Assembly: GCF_041737375.1 (NCBI RefSeq)
Contig: NZ_JBGSRV010000010.1
Span: 124,001-188,000 of the forward strand
From: Vampirovibrio sp041737375
GTDB lineage: Bacteria; Cyanobacteriota; Vampirovibrionia; Vampirovibrionales; Vampirovibrionaceae
Reading direction: 5' to 3'
Length of the DNA stretch: 64,000 nt
In this document: one piece after another, positions 1 to 8,701 of the stretch
Layout: each line of letters opens with the position of its first letter
Position numbering within the stretch: position 1 is the first letter of the stretch
The notes under the pieces: generated by a model
What the model was told of the DNA's origin: nothing
Database searches by the model: none
The model's input: the letters and a program-made list of their open reading frames with translations, nothing else
Translations under genes and position numbers: made by a program

Positions 1-177
1 CAGCAAACCCAAACCGCAAAACCCACGCCTTCCATTTCACCCGTTACAGGCCCGCCTGCTTTTGGTAGCTTTAACCTACACAAACGGCATGGTTTGGGCG
101 GATGGCAAGGCCAAACCATGCCCAGCCAAACCCAATGGCTCAAAAGCCTGCCACAAAAACCAGAATTGTCCCCATAA
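1..177 (+). CDS. C-terminal tail of an unknown protein, cut by the left edge
   Basis: Frame 1 is open from the first base to a TAA at 175-177 and encodes about 58 residues rich in Pro, Gln, Ser and Gly. The segment PVTGPPAFGSF resembles in composition the disordered Pro-rich tails of other membrane proteins in this window (22264-23124 and 23121-24230). No start lies inside the window. It is most simply the end of a gene whose body lies upstream. It could also be a chance open frame, so confidence is moderate, and no function can be given. Confidence 0.45.
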   Translation, partial: QQTQTAKPTPSISPVTGPPAFGSFNLHKRHGLGGWQGQTMPSQTQWLKSLPQKPELSP

Positions 178-206
178 CCCCCGCATGCGGCAAAGGAACC
201 CCAACC

Positions 207-686
207 ATGTCTCAAAACTACTGTTACAAAGTGCGTCTCGGCGTGGTGTTATTTCAGGACAATCGATTACTACTGGTTCGACAAAATGATCGCCCCTTTT
301 GGGTCTTTCCAGGCGGCACCCTGGAAGTGGAAGAGGGGCTGGAGGAATGCGCCATTCGGGAAATGAAGGAAGAGATTGATCTGGACGTTTGCATTGAGAA
401 AACGTTGTATCTGGCCGATTTTTTACTGGCCACCGAGCAAGGCACCCGGCACACCATTGACGTGTTTATGCTGGCTCGCCACCTGAGCGGTACCCCCAAC
501 ATGACGCTGGATGAAAACTTGAACGAAATGGGCTTTTTTACCCTGGAGGAAGTTCGAGCCATGCAAATTGAACCCAAAGTCGTGGCCGATCGGCTTTTAA
601 AGGACTGGCCCGATTGTTTTCAAAACGCCAATGGCCTATATTTGGGCAAATATGGCAACGGGGCTGGGGTTAAGCCCAATCCGTAA
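207..686 (+). CDS. Nudix hydrolase
   Basis: Protein of about 159 residues with one Nudix domain. The Nudix box runs from GGTLEVEEG to REMKEEIDL. It matches the consensus GX5EX7REUXEEXGU except that the final Gly is Asp. The Glu residues that bind the metal are present. Such enzymes cleave nucleoside diphosphates linked to another moiety, but the substrate cannot be read from the sequence. An upstream in-frame start at 102 exists. The ATG at 207 is preferred because AAAGGA lies about 10 nt upstream and the fold begins right after it (YKVRLGVVLF). It follows the partial gene at the left edge on the same strand. Confidence 0.85.
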   Translation: MSQNYCYKVRLGVVLFQDNRLLLVRQNDRPFWVFPGGTLEVEEGLEECAIREMKEEIDLDVCIEKTLYLADFLLATEQGTRHTIDVFMLARHLSGTPNMTLDENLNEMGFFTLEEVRAMQIEPKVVADRLLKDWPDCFQNANGLYLGKYGNGAGVKPNP

Positions 687-900
687 TCAAACCCGCCGAG
701 CGTTTGTCCGACTTTCGGAAAAACAGGGCCATCCTGTTCCTAAAATCCAAAAACTACCTTTTATTTGGCAGCCTCTTGCTTCAATATAAAGAAAGAAGCC
801 CCCGCATGGGGGTGCCAGTGAATCCCAAAAAGGCAACATTTTGACGCCCTTCATTTTTATTTAAGAAAGAAGGAACCGACTCGAACACCGATCAACGAGG

Positions 901-909
901 TTATCCACA
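901..909 (+). promoter_or_regulatory. Perfect DnaA-box-like nonamer at a start codon
   Basis: TTATCCACA matches the strict DnaA box consensus and overlaps the first base of the ATG at 909. The same nonamer sits at 13309-13317, directly before the smc start codon. Whether DnaA binds here is unknown, and a chance match is possible. Confidence 0.3.
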
Positions 910-1991
910 TGCTTTTACACCCATTTGCCAATAAAACGCTCGCCCTGTCTCTCGGCTTGGGGCTTTGCATTCAAGGGATGGCTCCGGTGTGGGCGGTGGA
1001 TGATTTCGCAACCCAATGGCAAGCTCGCCCACTGGTAGACAATACCGTTCAACCGCAAGCCCCCGCACAGGCCAGCCCAGCCAAAGCCGCCCAACCAGCG
1101 GCAACCCCTCAAGCGGATTTGGCAGCGCTGGAAGCCCAGCTTAAACCCGCGGAACCTTTTATTGCCAGTGTGGAAAAAAATCTGCTGATTAACCCCAAGC
1201 AGGGCGCTTTTTTAACGGATAGACTGACTGAGCTGCAAACCGTACTTTACGGCGAGCAAAAATATCAGGATGCCGGAGAATTACTGGCCGAAATGGCCAA
1301 GGTGTTTCCAGCCGAGGCCACCAAAGCGCATGCCGATCTCACCGCTAAAATGCAGAGCAACTTGCCGCCAAGCTCGGGGAAAAACCCACCACAGGCCATC
1401 AGCAGCGCATCGGCTAGCAAGCAAAGGGTCAATGCCCAACCCATGGCCGCCAACACGCAGCCCGCCGCGTTTGGCAGTCCCTCCAGCAATCAAGCCAGTA
1501 ATCAACAGGCCGCCCCACCTAAAAAACGGTTTTGGGAGCGAGAGGAAGATCCGTTTGCCAACGATCCCTTCTTTCAGGATCAACAACCCACCCCTTCTTA
1601 CCAGGCCCAACAGACCGGCCCCTCCAAACTGGGGGCCATTGGTCAGGGCTTGGCCGGACTGGCCATGATGGCAGGCTCGGTGGCTGGAAGTTACTACCTG
1701 AACAAAAACACCGGCAACGCAGGCTTGCTGCCCAATAATGGCTACCAAAATGGTTATCCAAACGGTTACTACAACAATCAGCCCTATGCCAACCCGTACG
1801 GCTCTCCCTATGGGTATGGAGTACCCGCTTATGGCGTGGTTCCCGGACAACTGCCCTATGGCTACAATCAGCCCTACCTGAACAGACCCGTTTACGGCAC
1901 CACCCTAACCACGCAGCCCTACTCACGCTTTGGAAACTCAACGGTAGGCATCAGCCCACTGGGTGTTCCGACCGGATTTCGTCCCTACTAG
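909..1991 (+). CDS. Exported low-complexity protein, Pro/Gln/Tyr-rich
   Basis: Protein of 360 residues. Residues 1-29 are a typical Sec signal peptide (hydrophobic core LALSLGLGLCIQGMA, then APVWA before VDD). Residues 45-200 are rich in Ala, Pro and Gln with a short helical stretch near 70-140. Around residues 240-270 a Gly/Ala-rich hydrophobic segment (LAGLAMMAGSVAGSYYL) could be a membrane helix. The last 85 residues are a Tyr/Gly/Asn/Pro low-complexity region with repeated YG, PYG and NGY. It is probably a cell-envelope or surface protein. No known domain was recognised. GAGG lies 9 nt before the ATG, and the spacer between them is a DnaA-box-like sequence. Confidence 0.75.
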   Translation: MLLHPFANKTLALSLGLGLCIQGMAPVWAVDDFATQWQARPLVDNTVQPQAPAQASPAKAAQPAATPQADLAALEAQLKPAEPFIASVEKNLLINPKQGAFLTDRLTELQTVLYGEQKYQDAGELLAEMAKVFPAEATKAHADLTAKMQSNLPPSSGKNPPQAISSASASKQRVNAQPMAANTQPAAFGSPSSNQASNQQAAPPKKRFWEREEDPFANDPFFQDQQPTPSYQAQQTGPSKLGAIGQGLAGLAMMAGSVAGSYYLNKNTGNAGLLPNNGYQNGYPNGYYNNQPYANPYGSPYGYGVPAYGVVPGQLPYGYNQPYLNRPVYGTTLTTQPYSRFGNSTVGISPLGVPTGFRPY

Positions 1992-1998
1992 CCCCCTG

Positions 1999-2018
1999 AA
2001 TGAACTATACTGTTCATT
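1999..2018 (+). promoter_or_regulatory. Inverted repeat over a -10-like hexamer
   Basis: AATGAAC and GTTCATT form a perfect 7-bp inverted repeat separated by TATACT (2006-2011), a good -10 hexamer. The layout looks like an operator overlapping a promoter for the gene at 2048, with a leader of about 30 nt carrying GAAGGGG. I see no convincing -35. The half-site GAAC resembles LexA sites of some phyla, but the 6-nt spacing does not match the Bacillus box. Confidence 0.45.
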
Positions 2019-2047
2019 AGGCAGCAGAAAAATGGCGAAGGGGCCTT

Positions 2048-2899
2048 ATGCGTATTCTGGAATTATCCCAATCCCTGTTTGGAAAAACCCTTTCCAAGGG
2101 CAGTATTTTTTCGGTACTGGGTATTATGGTGGCTAGCAAGTTGCTGGAAAATTCTCGTAAAAAATGGGAAGTGGCCAGAGAAAAAAGCGAAGAGACGCTA
2201 TTGGCCCAAATGTCCGCCTACGATATGGGCAAAGGGGCCGGAAAACTGATGAAAGGCTGGCTGCTGTTCAATCAGCCCGATTTGACCGTTCAGCAAGCCG
2301 AAGCCAAATTGCAAACCCTGCTGAAAGCCATGGATCGAGAAGATCACCTGCCCGATGAGCAAGCCCGCAGCCGCTTTCTGGTTTCCAAAACCCTGTTTTT
2401 CATAGAAGGCTTCAAACTGTCTCGCTGCCAGTATGAACAGTACCAAAAAGCGGCCTGGGAACTGTCCCGAAAAAATCCGGCCCGTCAAAAACTAACCCGG
2501 AATGATACCTTCCATGGCAAACCCTTTTTGCCAGAAGATTTAATTGCCATAACCCACCGGGCCTTGTTAATCATGGATAACGGCAAACTGGCCCGCTACA
2601 TTCATCAGGTCATCAACAAACCCACCCTTAAGGATGACGCGGACCACATGGCCTACCTGATTGCCCTGACCCTGAACGCGGAACCCAACACCCTGGGTGC
2701 CGCCATTAACACCTGGTTTGCCAGCTACTGCGATTTTAAAATCGATCAGTCCCATCAACGGGAAGCCATGGTGAATACCTCCATTACCACCGTGACCGGG
2801 GGGCTTCCGGCCAGCATTGGTATGGACTTATTGGGCAAAGCCGGAAAACGGTGGTTCAACCAAATCAAAGCACCCAAAAAGCCGAAATCTACCGTTTAA
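2048..2899 (+). CDS. Unknown protein, mostly helical
   Basis: Protein of 283 residues with no recognised family. The N-terminal 35 residues include a hydrophobic stretch (FSVLGIMVASKLL) that could be a membrane-associated helix or uncleaved anchor. The middle is amphipathic and charged and is probably helical. A second mildly hydrophobic Gly-rich segment (TSITTVTGGLPASIGMDLLG) lies near residue 260, before a basic tail ending KAPKKPKSTV. The ATG is preceded by GAAGGGG at good spacing. It lies downstream of an inverted repeat over a possible -10 and ends 32 nt from the converging uvrA gene. Confidence 0.75.
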   Translation: MRILELSQSLFGKTLSKGSIFSVLGIMVASKLLENSRKKWEVAREKSEETLLAQMSAYDMGKGAGKLMKGWLLFNQPDLTVQQAEAKLQTLLKAMDREDHLPDEQARSRFLVSKTLFFIEGFKLSRCQYEQYQKAAWELSRKNPARQKLTRNDTFHGKPFLPEDLIAITHRALLIMDNGKLARYIHQVINKPTLKDDADHMAYLIALTLNAEPNTLGAAINTWFASYCDFKIDQSHQREAMVNTSITTVTGGLPASIGMDLLGKAGKRWFNQIKAPKKPKSTV

Positions 2900-2931
2900 A
2901 CGCTCACTCGTTTTAAACGCCTATTTTTTAT

Positions 2932-5766
2932 TTAAACGCTTACCAGGCTTTGCAAGCGCTTTTTCAAAAACTGGCCGGTTTCACTGGCCGGATGGGCCAT
3001 CACGTCTTCCACGGTGCCTTGGGCCACAATCAGCCCGCCGCCCTCGCCGCCTTCGGGTCCCATATCCAGCAGGTAATCGCACTGAGCGATAAAGTCGATA
3101 TTATGCTCAATCACAATCACCGAATGTCCTGCGGCCAGTAAGCGCCGGAACGCTTGCACAATCAAGGCGATATCGGCCATATGCAAGCCGGTGGTGGGCT
3201 CATCAAACAAAAACAGGTAACGATCCTTGGCCAGCGCAATCTCATCATCCGCCTTGTGGCCGGGCAGGTAACTGGCCAGCTTCAAACGCTGGGCTTCCCC
3301 GCCAGAGAGCGTGGCCGTGGACTGGCCCAACTTGAGATAACCCAGCCCAATTTCCTGCAAGGGGCGCAATTTAGCACCAATTTTTCGACTGCTGGCAAAA
3401 AACTGAACGGCGTCATCCACGGTCATGTTCAACACATCATTAATGTTTTTGCCTTCCACCTCCACCGACAGCACATTGGGGTTAAAGCGCCGCCCCTGGC
3501 AATCGTGACAAACCATGGTCACATCGGCCATAAACTGCATATCAATGGTTAAGGTGCCCAGTCCTTCACAGGTTTCACAGCGCCCACCCGGCGTGTTGAA
3601 AGAAAAATGACCGGGGGTAATGCCTAAAATCAACGCCTTGCGAGATTCGGCAAACAGCTTGCGAATGTCATCGTAAGCCTTCACATAGGTTACCGGGTTT
3701 GAGCGGGCGGATCGCCCCGGTGGGCTTTGATCCACCAGCAGCACATCCTTGAACTGGGCCAAGCCCACAATCTCATCATGCGGAGCCTCATCCAGTTGCA
3801 AGGAGCGAGATTGACTATGCTCGTAAGCCGCAAACAAGGTTTGCTTGATTAAAGTGGATTTGCCGGAACCGGAAACCCCGCTGACGCAAACCAGTTGATT
3901 CACCGGCAACTGCACGGTCAAGTTTTTCAGGTTATTGCCACGCGCCCCCCGAATTTCAATACAGTCATCGGCGGCCATTCTGGATTTTTTACGACCGTTG
4001 CCAGCCGGTTTGGCGGGGCGTTTGGGGGCAGGGGCATCCGCCTCAATCAGGGCCGGATTGACCAGATAGCGGGCCGTTTGAGAGTAGGCCACCTTTAACA
4101 GATCCTTGGGCTTGCCTTCAAACACAATGCGGCCACCCTCTTCCCCGCCAGAAGGCCCCATATCCACAATGTAGTCGGCGGCCAGCATCACTTCCGGGTC
4201 GTGTTCCACCACCACAATGGTATTGCCGTGATCCCGCAGGTTTTGCAAAATACGAATCAGACGATCGGTATCTCGGGCATGTAGCCCTACGGTTGGCTCA
4301 TCCAGCACGTACATGGTATCGGTTAGCCCACTGCCCAAGGCCGCGGATAAATTGATGCGCTGGGCCTCCCCGTTGGACAGGGTGCGAAATTGCCGGTTCA
4401 GGGTCAGGTAAGTCAGTCCAATGTCATTGAGATAGGCCAAACGGCTCTTCACTTCCCGCAGTAGCCTAGCGGCAATCACCTCATGGGTGGGTGGCAGGGT
4501 TAGCCCGGTAAAAAAGGCCACCAGTTCCGAAACCGGCATTTCCCCGATTTCCAGAATGTTTTTGCCTTGCACAAACACGTTCAGCGCTTCACGCCGCAAG
4601 CGAGATCCCAAACAATCCGGGCAAGGGTAATACCCCCGGTACTTGGCCAGCATGACCCGCACATGCACTTTGTACTTTTTGGTTTCCAGCCAGTCAAAAA
4701 AACCACGAATGCCGTCAAAGTCGCCTCCGCCGTCAATGACAAAGGCCTTATGCTCATCCTTTAATTCCACCCAAGGCTTATCCAGCGGAATTTTTCGCTT
4801 TTTGGCCTCTATCGATAAATAATCGTAGCCTTCCATGTAACTGGGCTTGGTAAAGGGATGAATGGCCCCTTGGGCCAGCGTTAAGTGCTTGTTGGGAATC
4901 ACCTTGTCCATGTCTATGCCAATAATGCGCCCAAAGCCTTCACAGGCCGGACAGGCCCCCATGGGGCTATTGAAAGAAAAGAAGTTGGGAAAAGGCTCTT
5001 TAAAAACCTTGTGGCAAGTCAGGCAGGCAAATTCATTCTGGAAAAGCTGGGTTTCCCCGGTATCCAGGGTCAGGACCTCAATTTTGCCGTTGCCCAAAAC
5101 CAGGGCATTCCGAATGGATTCCAGCAACCGAGCGCCCAGGGCCTTGTGTTTGACGATTAAGCGATCAATCACAATCCGCACCATTTCGTGAGAAGACAAA
5201 TCGCCCTGAATGGCGCTTAACTCCTGCACTTCTCCATTTCGGTAAACGCGGAAAAAGCCTTGCCGAATCAGCTCATCCACCCCAAATTCCTTAAGTTGAA
5301 CAGGGGCCAGCAGTAAAATTTTCACCCCTTCCGGGAGCTGCTGGAGCGCTTTCTGGATTTTAAACGGATCGGCCCTGCTCACATCCCCACCGCAGGCATC
5401 GCAGCGGGTTTGCCCAATGCTGGCAAATAGAATCCGCAGGTAATCGTAAACCTCGGTGGCGGTTCCCACCGTGGAACGGGCGTTTTTAACCGAATTTTTC
5501 TGCTCTAGGGCAATGGCGGGCAAAATGTGTTGAATGCTGTCCACATCCGGCTTTTCAATGCGGGCCAAAAACTGGCGGGCATAAGAGGACATGGACTCGA
5601 TGTAGCGCCGCTGGCCTTCGGCATACAGGGTATCAAAGGCCAGGGAGGATTTCCCTGAGCCGGAAGGCCCCGTAATTACGGAAATTTGCTCGTGCGGCAA
5701 GTCACAACTTACGTTTTTAAGGTTGTTGACTCGGGCACCAGTAATTTTAATGGATTTAGGACTCAT
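2932..5766 (-). CDS. uvrA: UvrA-family excinuclease ATPase
   Basis: Protein of 944 residues from the ATG at 5766, the usual UvrA length. UvrA is the DNA-damage-sensing ATPase that loads UvrB in nucleotide excision repair. Two ABC modules are seen. The first has Walker A TGPSGSGKSS and Walker B DEPTVGL. The second has GVSGSGKST, the signature LSGGEAQRL and DEPTTGL. Zinc-finger pairs are CLTC/CPAC and CETC/CHDC. The first ABC signature reads LSNGEAQ rather than LSGGEAQ. Phrases such as QKNSVKNARSTVGTATE and ALGSGLTDTMYVLDEP recall the UvrA2-like paralogue class more than canonical UvrA. An in-frame extension to 5886 exists, but MSPKSIKITGAR is the usual beginning. CATAAT lies 6 nt before the ATG with no Shine-Dalgarno. 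No uvrB is in the window. Confidence 0.93.
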   Translation of the reverse strand: MSPKSIKITGARVNNLKNVSCDLPHEQISVITGPSGSGKSSLAFDTLYAEGQRRYIESMSSYARQFLARIEKPDVDSIQHILPAIALEQKNSVKNARSTVGTATEVYDYLRILFASIGQTRCDACGGDVSRADPFKIQKALQQLPEGVKILLLAPVQLKEFGVDELIRQGFFRVYRNGEVQELSAIQGDLSSHEMVRIVIDRLIVKHKALGARLLESIRNALVLGNGKIEVLTLDTGETQLFQNEFACLTCHKVFKEPFPNFFSFNSPMGACPACEGFGRIIGIDMDKVIPNKHLTLAQGAIHPFTKPSYMEGYDYLSIEAKKRKIPLDKPWVELKDEHKAFVIDGGGDFDGIRGFFDWLETKKYKVHVRVMLAKYRGYYPCPDCLGSRLRREALNVFVQGKNILEIGEMPVSELVAFFTGLTLPPTHEVIAARLLREVKSRLAYLNDIGLTYLTLNRQFRTLSNGEAQRINLSAALGSGLTDTMYVLDEPTVGLHARDTDRLIRILQNLRDHGNTIVVVEHDPEVMLAADYIVDMGPSGGEEGGRIVFEGKPKDLLKVAYSQTARYLVNPALIEADAPAPKRPAKPAGNGRKKSRMAADDCIEIRGARGNNLKNLTVQLPVNQLVCVSGVSGSGKSTLIKQTLFAAYEHSQSRSLQLDEAPHDEIVGLAQFKDVLLVDQSPPGRSARSNPVTYVKAYDDIRKLFAESRKALILGITPGHFSFNTPGGRCETCEGLGTLTIDMQFMADVTMVCHDCQGRRFNPNVLSVEVEGKNINDVLNMTVDDAVQFFASSRKIGAKLRPLQEIGLGYLKLGQSTATLSGGEAQRLKLASYLPGHKADDEIALAKDRYLFLFDEPTTGLHMADIALIVQAFRRLLAAGHSVIVIEHNIDFIAQCDYLLDMGPEGGEGGGLIVAQGTVEDVMAHPASETGQFLKKRLQSLVSV

Positions 5767-5772
5767 AGCGGT

Positions 5773-5801
5773 ATTATGCCTTAAACCAGCCCACCTGACG
5801 A
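5773..5801 (-). promoter_or_regulatory. Probable uvrA promoter (leaderless)
   Basis: On the minus strand TCGTCA (5801-5796) and CATAAT (5778-5773) are 17 nt apart, matching sigma70 hexamers in 4 and 5 positions. Only 6 nt separate the -10 from the uvrA ATG, so the transcript would begin at or next to the start codon. Confidence 0.45.
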
Positions 5802-5968
5802 TCACCTGACTGGAATGGCCGAGCGTATCCTTCAAGACGGGCTGTCTTTGATGAGGTTGGCACAACATTTTGAAGTGAGGCCGCACAAGAAGCGAATCAA
5901 TTGTTTTTATGCTTACAGATGGGGATGACCCGAATCAGGGTCAATGGGGACATAGGGGGTTTTTATCA

Positions 5969-6190
5969 ATGAATCATCAAGCGCGCGAAATTGAACGGCG
6001 CCTGGGCGAGGCTTACGCTCAAAATTTAAGGGACAACCCAAGCACCGAAAGCATTTACAAGGACTGCAAAGAAACCATTCAGTCCTCGTTAAGCGTTTTA
6101 GAGCATTACAATAAAATCGCGCTGGCCATGAAAGGCGTAATCGCTCAGGAGCGCCCCGTACCAGTGCCGATTTCTATGCCCGCAAACTAA
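5969..6190 (+). CDS. Small unknown protein, 73 residues
   Basis: The ATG at 5969 follows AGGGGG at a suitable distance. An in-frame start at 5909 has no such signal. The product is soluble, charged and probably helical over residues 1-55 (MNHQAREIERRLGEAY onward) with a short Pro-rich end. No signal peptide and no recognised family. It is divergent from uvrA and separated from the next gene by about 460 nt. Function unknown. Confidence 0.6.
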   Translation: MNHQAREIERRLGEAYAQNLRDNPSTESIYKDCKETIQSSLSVLEHYNKIALAMKGVIAQERPVPVPISMPAN

Positions 6191-6651
6191 CGGCTTCTTT
6201 CTTCAAAATAAAAATGGCAACGTTCAGTGGCTCATTTTGGAGTTCGGCAGGAAATGATTCAGCCTGCTTTGTCACGAATTTTTCTTAAATGAAACGTTTA
6301 AACCATTTTTTAAAAACGGTAAAAAAGATACGTTATTTTTTGAGCAGCCAAGCGCATTTCTGCTCAAGCCTTAACATTAAACAATTAATTGAAGCCTGCT
6401 TTTTTAAAAATACTTTTGACATTTAGGTTGAGCCGGGTACAATCCGTTTTATATCATCATTATTTCAGTGTTTTTTGTTTTTCAAGTGGATGCTGCCCAT
6501 CAGGCAGCTGGTTAATACGGTTTCATTCGTTTCAAACAAATAGAGAGAGTCATTCAACCTTAAACAGGTGAGTGTCGTGGTTTGTCTATGCCTACTTTGT
6601 GGGCGCACAAGGGAACTTAGCCTGCCATGAACTAGTGAATTGGAGAGAGAT
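6191..6651. other. Intergenic, AT-rich, carries a strong promoter
   Basis: No supported gene in this 461-nt stretch. The first half is AT-rich with A and T tracts (around 6280-6345). The second half holds a sigma70-type promoter at 6416-6443, giving the next gene a 5' leader of about 200 nt. No clear riboswitch or sRNA structure was recognised. Confidence 0.6.
6416..6443 (+). promoter_or_regulatory. Strong sigma70-type promoter
   Basis: TTGACA at 6416-6421, a 16-nt spacer and TACAAT at 6438-6443. This is the best promoter match in the window. Predicted start of transcription is near 6450, upstream of the phospholipase D-like gene. Confidence 0.75.
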
Positions 6652-8217
6652 GTGCTAAACGCTTTCAAGGGAAAACTGCCCATGGCGTCTGTGCTGAGGC
6701 AGCCTATTATTTTTGGGGGACAAGGACAAGAACCGCAAAAAACACAGAGTAAACCACCCAGAGAACAACCCCCGTTACGGTACTTCAGGCCACCGGCCAC
6801 CGATGTTTTTCACTACAATATCCAAACCAAAAACGGGGTTAAAAAAGATCAAACTATTGTGGAAAGCCTGTTGGGGGGCAGCCAGATTTTTGGAAAAATC
6901 AACGAAATTTTTAAGGAAGCGGAAAACAGCAGCCCCCAAAACAAACCCTGGATTATGGTGAATTTGTATGAACTGCAAAACCGTGAACTGTACCCGGAAC
7001 GAAAATGCCCACCCGGCATACCCGGCGCGGATATTCATGCCAGCCTGCTGAACCGTTTAATCAAGCTGCACACGGAAGGAAAAGCCCATGTGCGGGTGAT
7101 TTTGGATAATAGCAAACAACAACCACGCACCTTGCACTGGGACCCCACCAAACCCTTTAAGGAGCAAGAAAAAGTGTTGATGGAGCCCTTCCATAACGAC
7201 CGCACCATCAGCAAGCTTAAAGCGTACAACGTGCCTTTTGTGACCTATCCCAACGAAAAAACCTTAAAAAATCACGTCAAACTTCTATTGCTCAATAACC
7301 GAAAAGCGGTAGTGGGGGGCATGAACTGGGGCAATCACTCCGCGGTGAACCACGATGGGGCGGTGTATATTGAAGGCCCGGATGTGCGAAATATTTTCCA
7401 CAAATCTTACCGTCAAGACTGGACCACAGCTGATGGAAAAATAGAAGAGATGCCGGGGATTAAACCCTTTCACCAGGGTAAAATCAAAGTGCTGCAAACA
7501 TCGGGGGCCAAGGCCGATCAGGGCGCCCAGAATGAAGTACTGGGAGAAATGCTGAATCAAATTCACAACGCCAAACAAAGCATCCATGCGCAATTGTTTG
7601 TCATGACCCACAAAAAAGTGGTGAACGCCCTGATTGAAAAACACAAACAACTCAAAGCCCAGGGACAGGAAGGCGTTCAATTACTGGTGGATGAAGGGCT
7701 TTATAAAATTTTTCCCAACTGCCGACCCGGCATTCAAAAGCTGGATGATGCCGGTGTCCCCATTCGCTTTTACAAGGAAAATAAAAAAACCGAAGAAAAA
7801 CTGCATGCCAAATGGGCCGTTTTTGATCGCAAGCACCTGCTCATCGGATCGGCCAATTGGTCCAGCCTGGGACTGGACAGCAAAGAAGGGACATCCAAAA
7901 TGCCCGCCTCCTCTTCCGATGAAGAGAGTGAGGCGGAAAACAAAATTCCGGGAAAAACCAACCACGAAATTGCGGTGATGATTGAAAATGCCCCCAATGT
8001 GGCCGGTAATTTCGCCAAACAGGCCGATCATGATTTCTCCTACCAAAAAGGCATGGTAGAACTCAGCAAGCCGGTGAGCTGGAACAAGCTGGCTCCCCAA
8101 AAAAGCTGGCAGGATCAGCCTGAGCGTGAACCATGGAAACCCCGAAAAATAGCCGCAGATGATGACGCGAGAAAACAAGATAGACCCAAACGCGCCCGTC
8201 AGAATAGCAACCCTTAA
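6652..8217 (+). CDS. Phospholipase D-like protein, two HKD motifs
   Basis: Protein of about 521 residues from GTG 6652, preceded by GGAGAGAG. A TTG at 6640 is a weaker alternative. Two PLD-type domains are seen. The second motif is complete (HAKWAVFD near residue 385, followed by IGSANWSSLG). The first has HVKLLLLN near residue 208, with Asn instead of Asp, followed by VGGMNWG. The family includes cardiolipin synthases, phospholipases and nucleases that work through a phospho-His intermediate. No signal peptide or membrane anchor is visible, so a membrane lipid synthase is less likely than a PLD-type nuclease or a secreted lipase. Residues 1-60 and the Lys/Arg-rich C-terminus look disordered. 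Confidence 0.85.
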   Translation: MLNAFKGKLPMASVLRQPIIFGGQGQEPQKTQSKPPREQPPLRYFRPPATDVFHYNIQTKNGVKKDQTIVESLLGGSQIFGKINEIFKEAENSSPQNKPWIMVNLYELQNRELYPERKCPPGIPGADIHASLLNRLIKLHTEGKAHVRVILDNSKQQPRTLHWDPTKPFKEQEKVLMEPFHNDRTISKLKAYNVPFVTYPNEKTLKNHVKLLLLNNRKAVVGGMNWGNHSAVNHDGAVYIEGPDVRNIFHKSYRQDWTTADGKIEEMPGIKPFHQGKIKVLQTSGAKADQGAQNEVLGEMLNQIHNAKQSIHAQLFVMTHKKVVNALIEKHKQLKAQGQEGVQLLVDEGLYKIFPNCRPGIQKLDDAGVPIRFYKENKKTEEKLHAKWAVFDRKHLLIGSANWSSLGLDSKEGTSKMPASSSDEESEAENKIPGKTNHEIAVMIENAPNVAGNFAKQADHDFSYQKGMVELSKPVSWNKLAPQKSWQDQPEREPWKPRKIAADDDARKQDRPKRARQNSNP

Positions 8218-8231
8218 ATCAGACTACCATT

Positions 8232-8561
8232 TCAATCCTTTAAACTGGCCCCAATCAGGGCCAGTTTTTGCGCGCGGGACAAACGCTTCACCTGATATTC
8301 GTAGCGCATGGCTTCTACCTTGGTTTCAAAGCGCCATTGAGCAACCAGCGTTACCGGCAAGCGGATGCGGGTGTACTTGGCGCCTTTCCCGGCATTGTGC
8401 GTGGCCAGTCTCTGCTGGGGATCAAGCGCCCAGCCGCAGTAAAGCGATCCATCGGCGCAGACCAGCAAATAAGTGTAAAATCCAGATGAGTCCATTTCAT
8501 GCGCTTTCATGGTACCAATCGCATCCTGTAGCGTTCCTGCAGATATTTTTGATATGTCCAT
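8232..8561 (-). CDS. GIY-YIG domain protein (YhbQ/UPF0213-like)
   Basis: Small single-domain protein. The GIY-YIG core is seen as YTYLLVCADGSLYCGW, followed by the Arg-containing helix QQRLATHNAGKGAKYTR and the Glu helix AMRYEYQVKRLSRAQK. This matches the YhbQ-type stand-alone domain of about 85-100 residues, a nuclease-fold family of poorly known role. Candidate starts are 8561, 8510 and 8495. The domain needs only the last. 8510 has AGGA upstream at long spacing. Its end is 15 nt from the converging phospholipase D-like gene. Confidence 0.85.
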   Translation of the reverse strand: MDISKISAGTLQDAIGTMKAHEMDSSGFYTYLLVCADGSLYCGWALDPQQRLATHNAGKGAKYTRIRLPVTLVAQWRFETKVEAMRYEYQVKRLSRAQKLALIGASLKD

Positions 8562-8701
8562 TATTAAAATTTAAAACGATGCGCTCAATTTCCATAAGTT
8601 TATTTTTTTAATAATACTATCAGTCTTATTTCATGGGTGAGATAAAGCAGGATCAACGTGTGGGATTTTTTTTAAGGGTTAGAGTGGATGGAGAGTAAAG
8701 T

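Noticed and set aside
799..812. CCCCC-GCAT-GGGGG hairpin in the gap before 909 as a terminator or riboswitch
   Set aside because: No T tract follows and no known riboswitch core surrounds it. It is left as an unexplained short hairpin after the Nudix gene.
1281..1941. Long minus-strand open frames opposite the exported Tyr-rich gene
   Set aside because: They are mirror frames of a biased coding sequence, with no ribosome site and implausible products.
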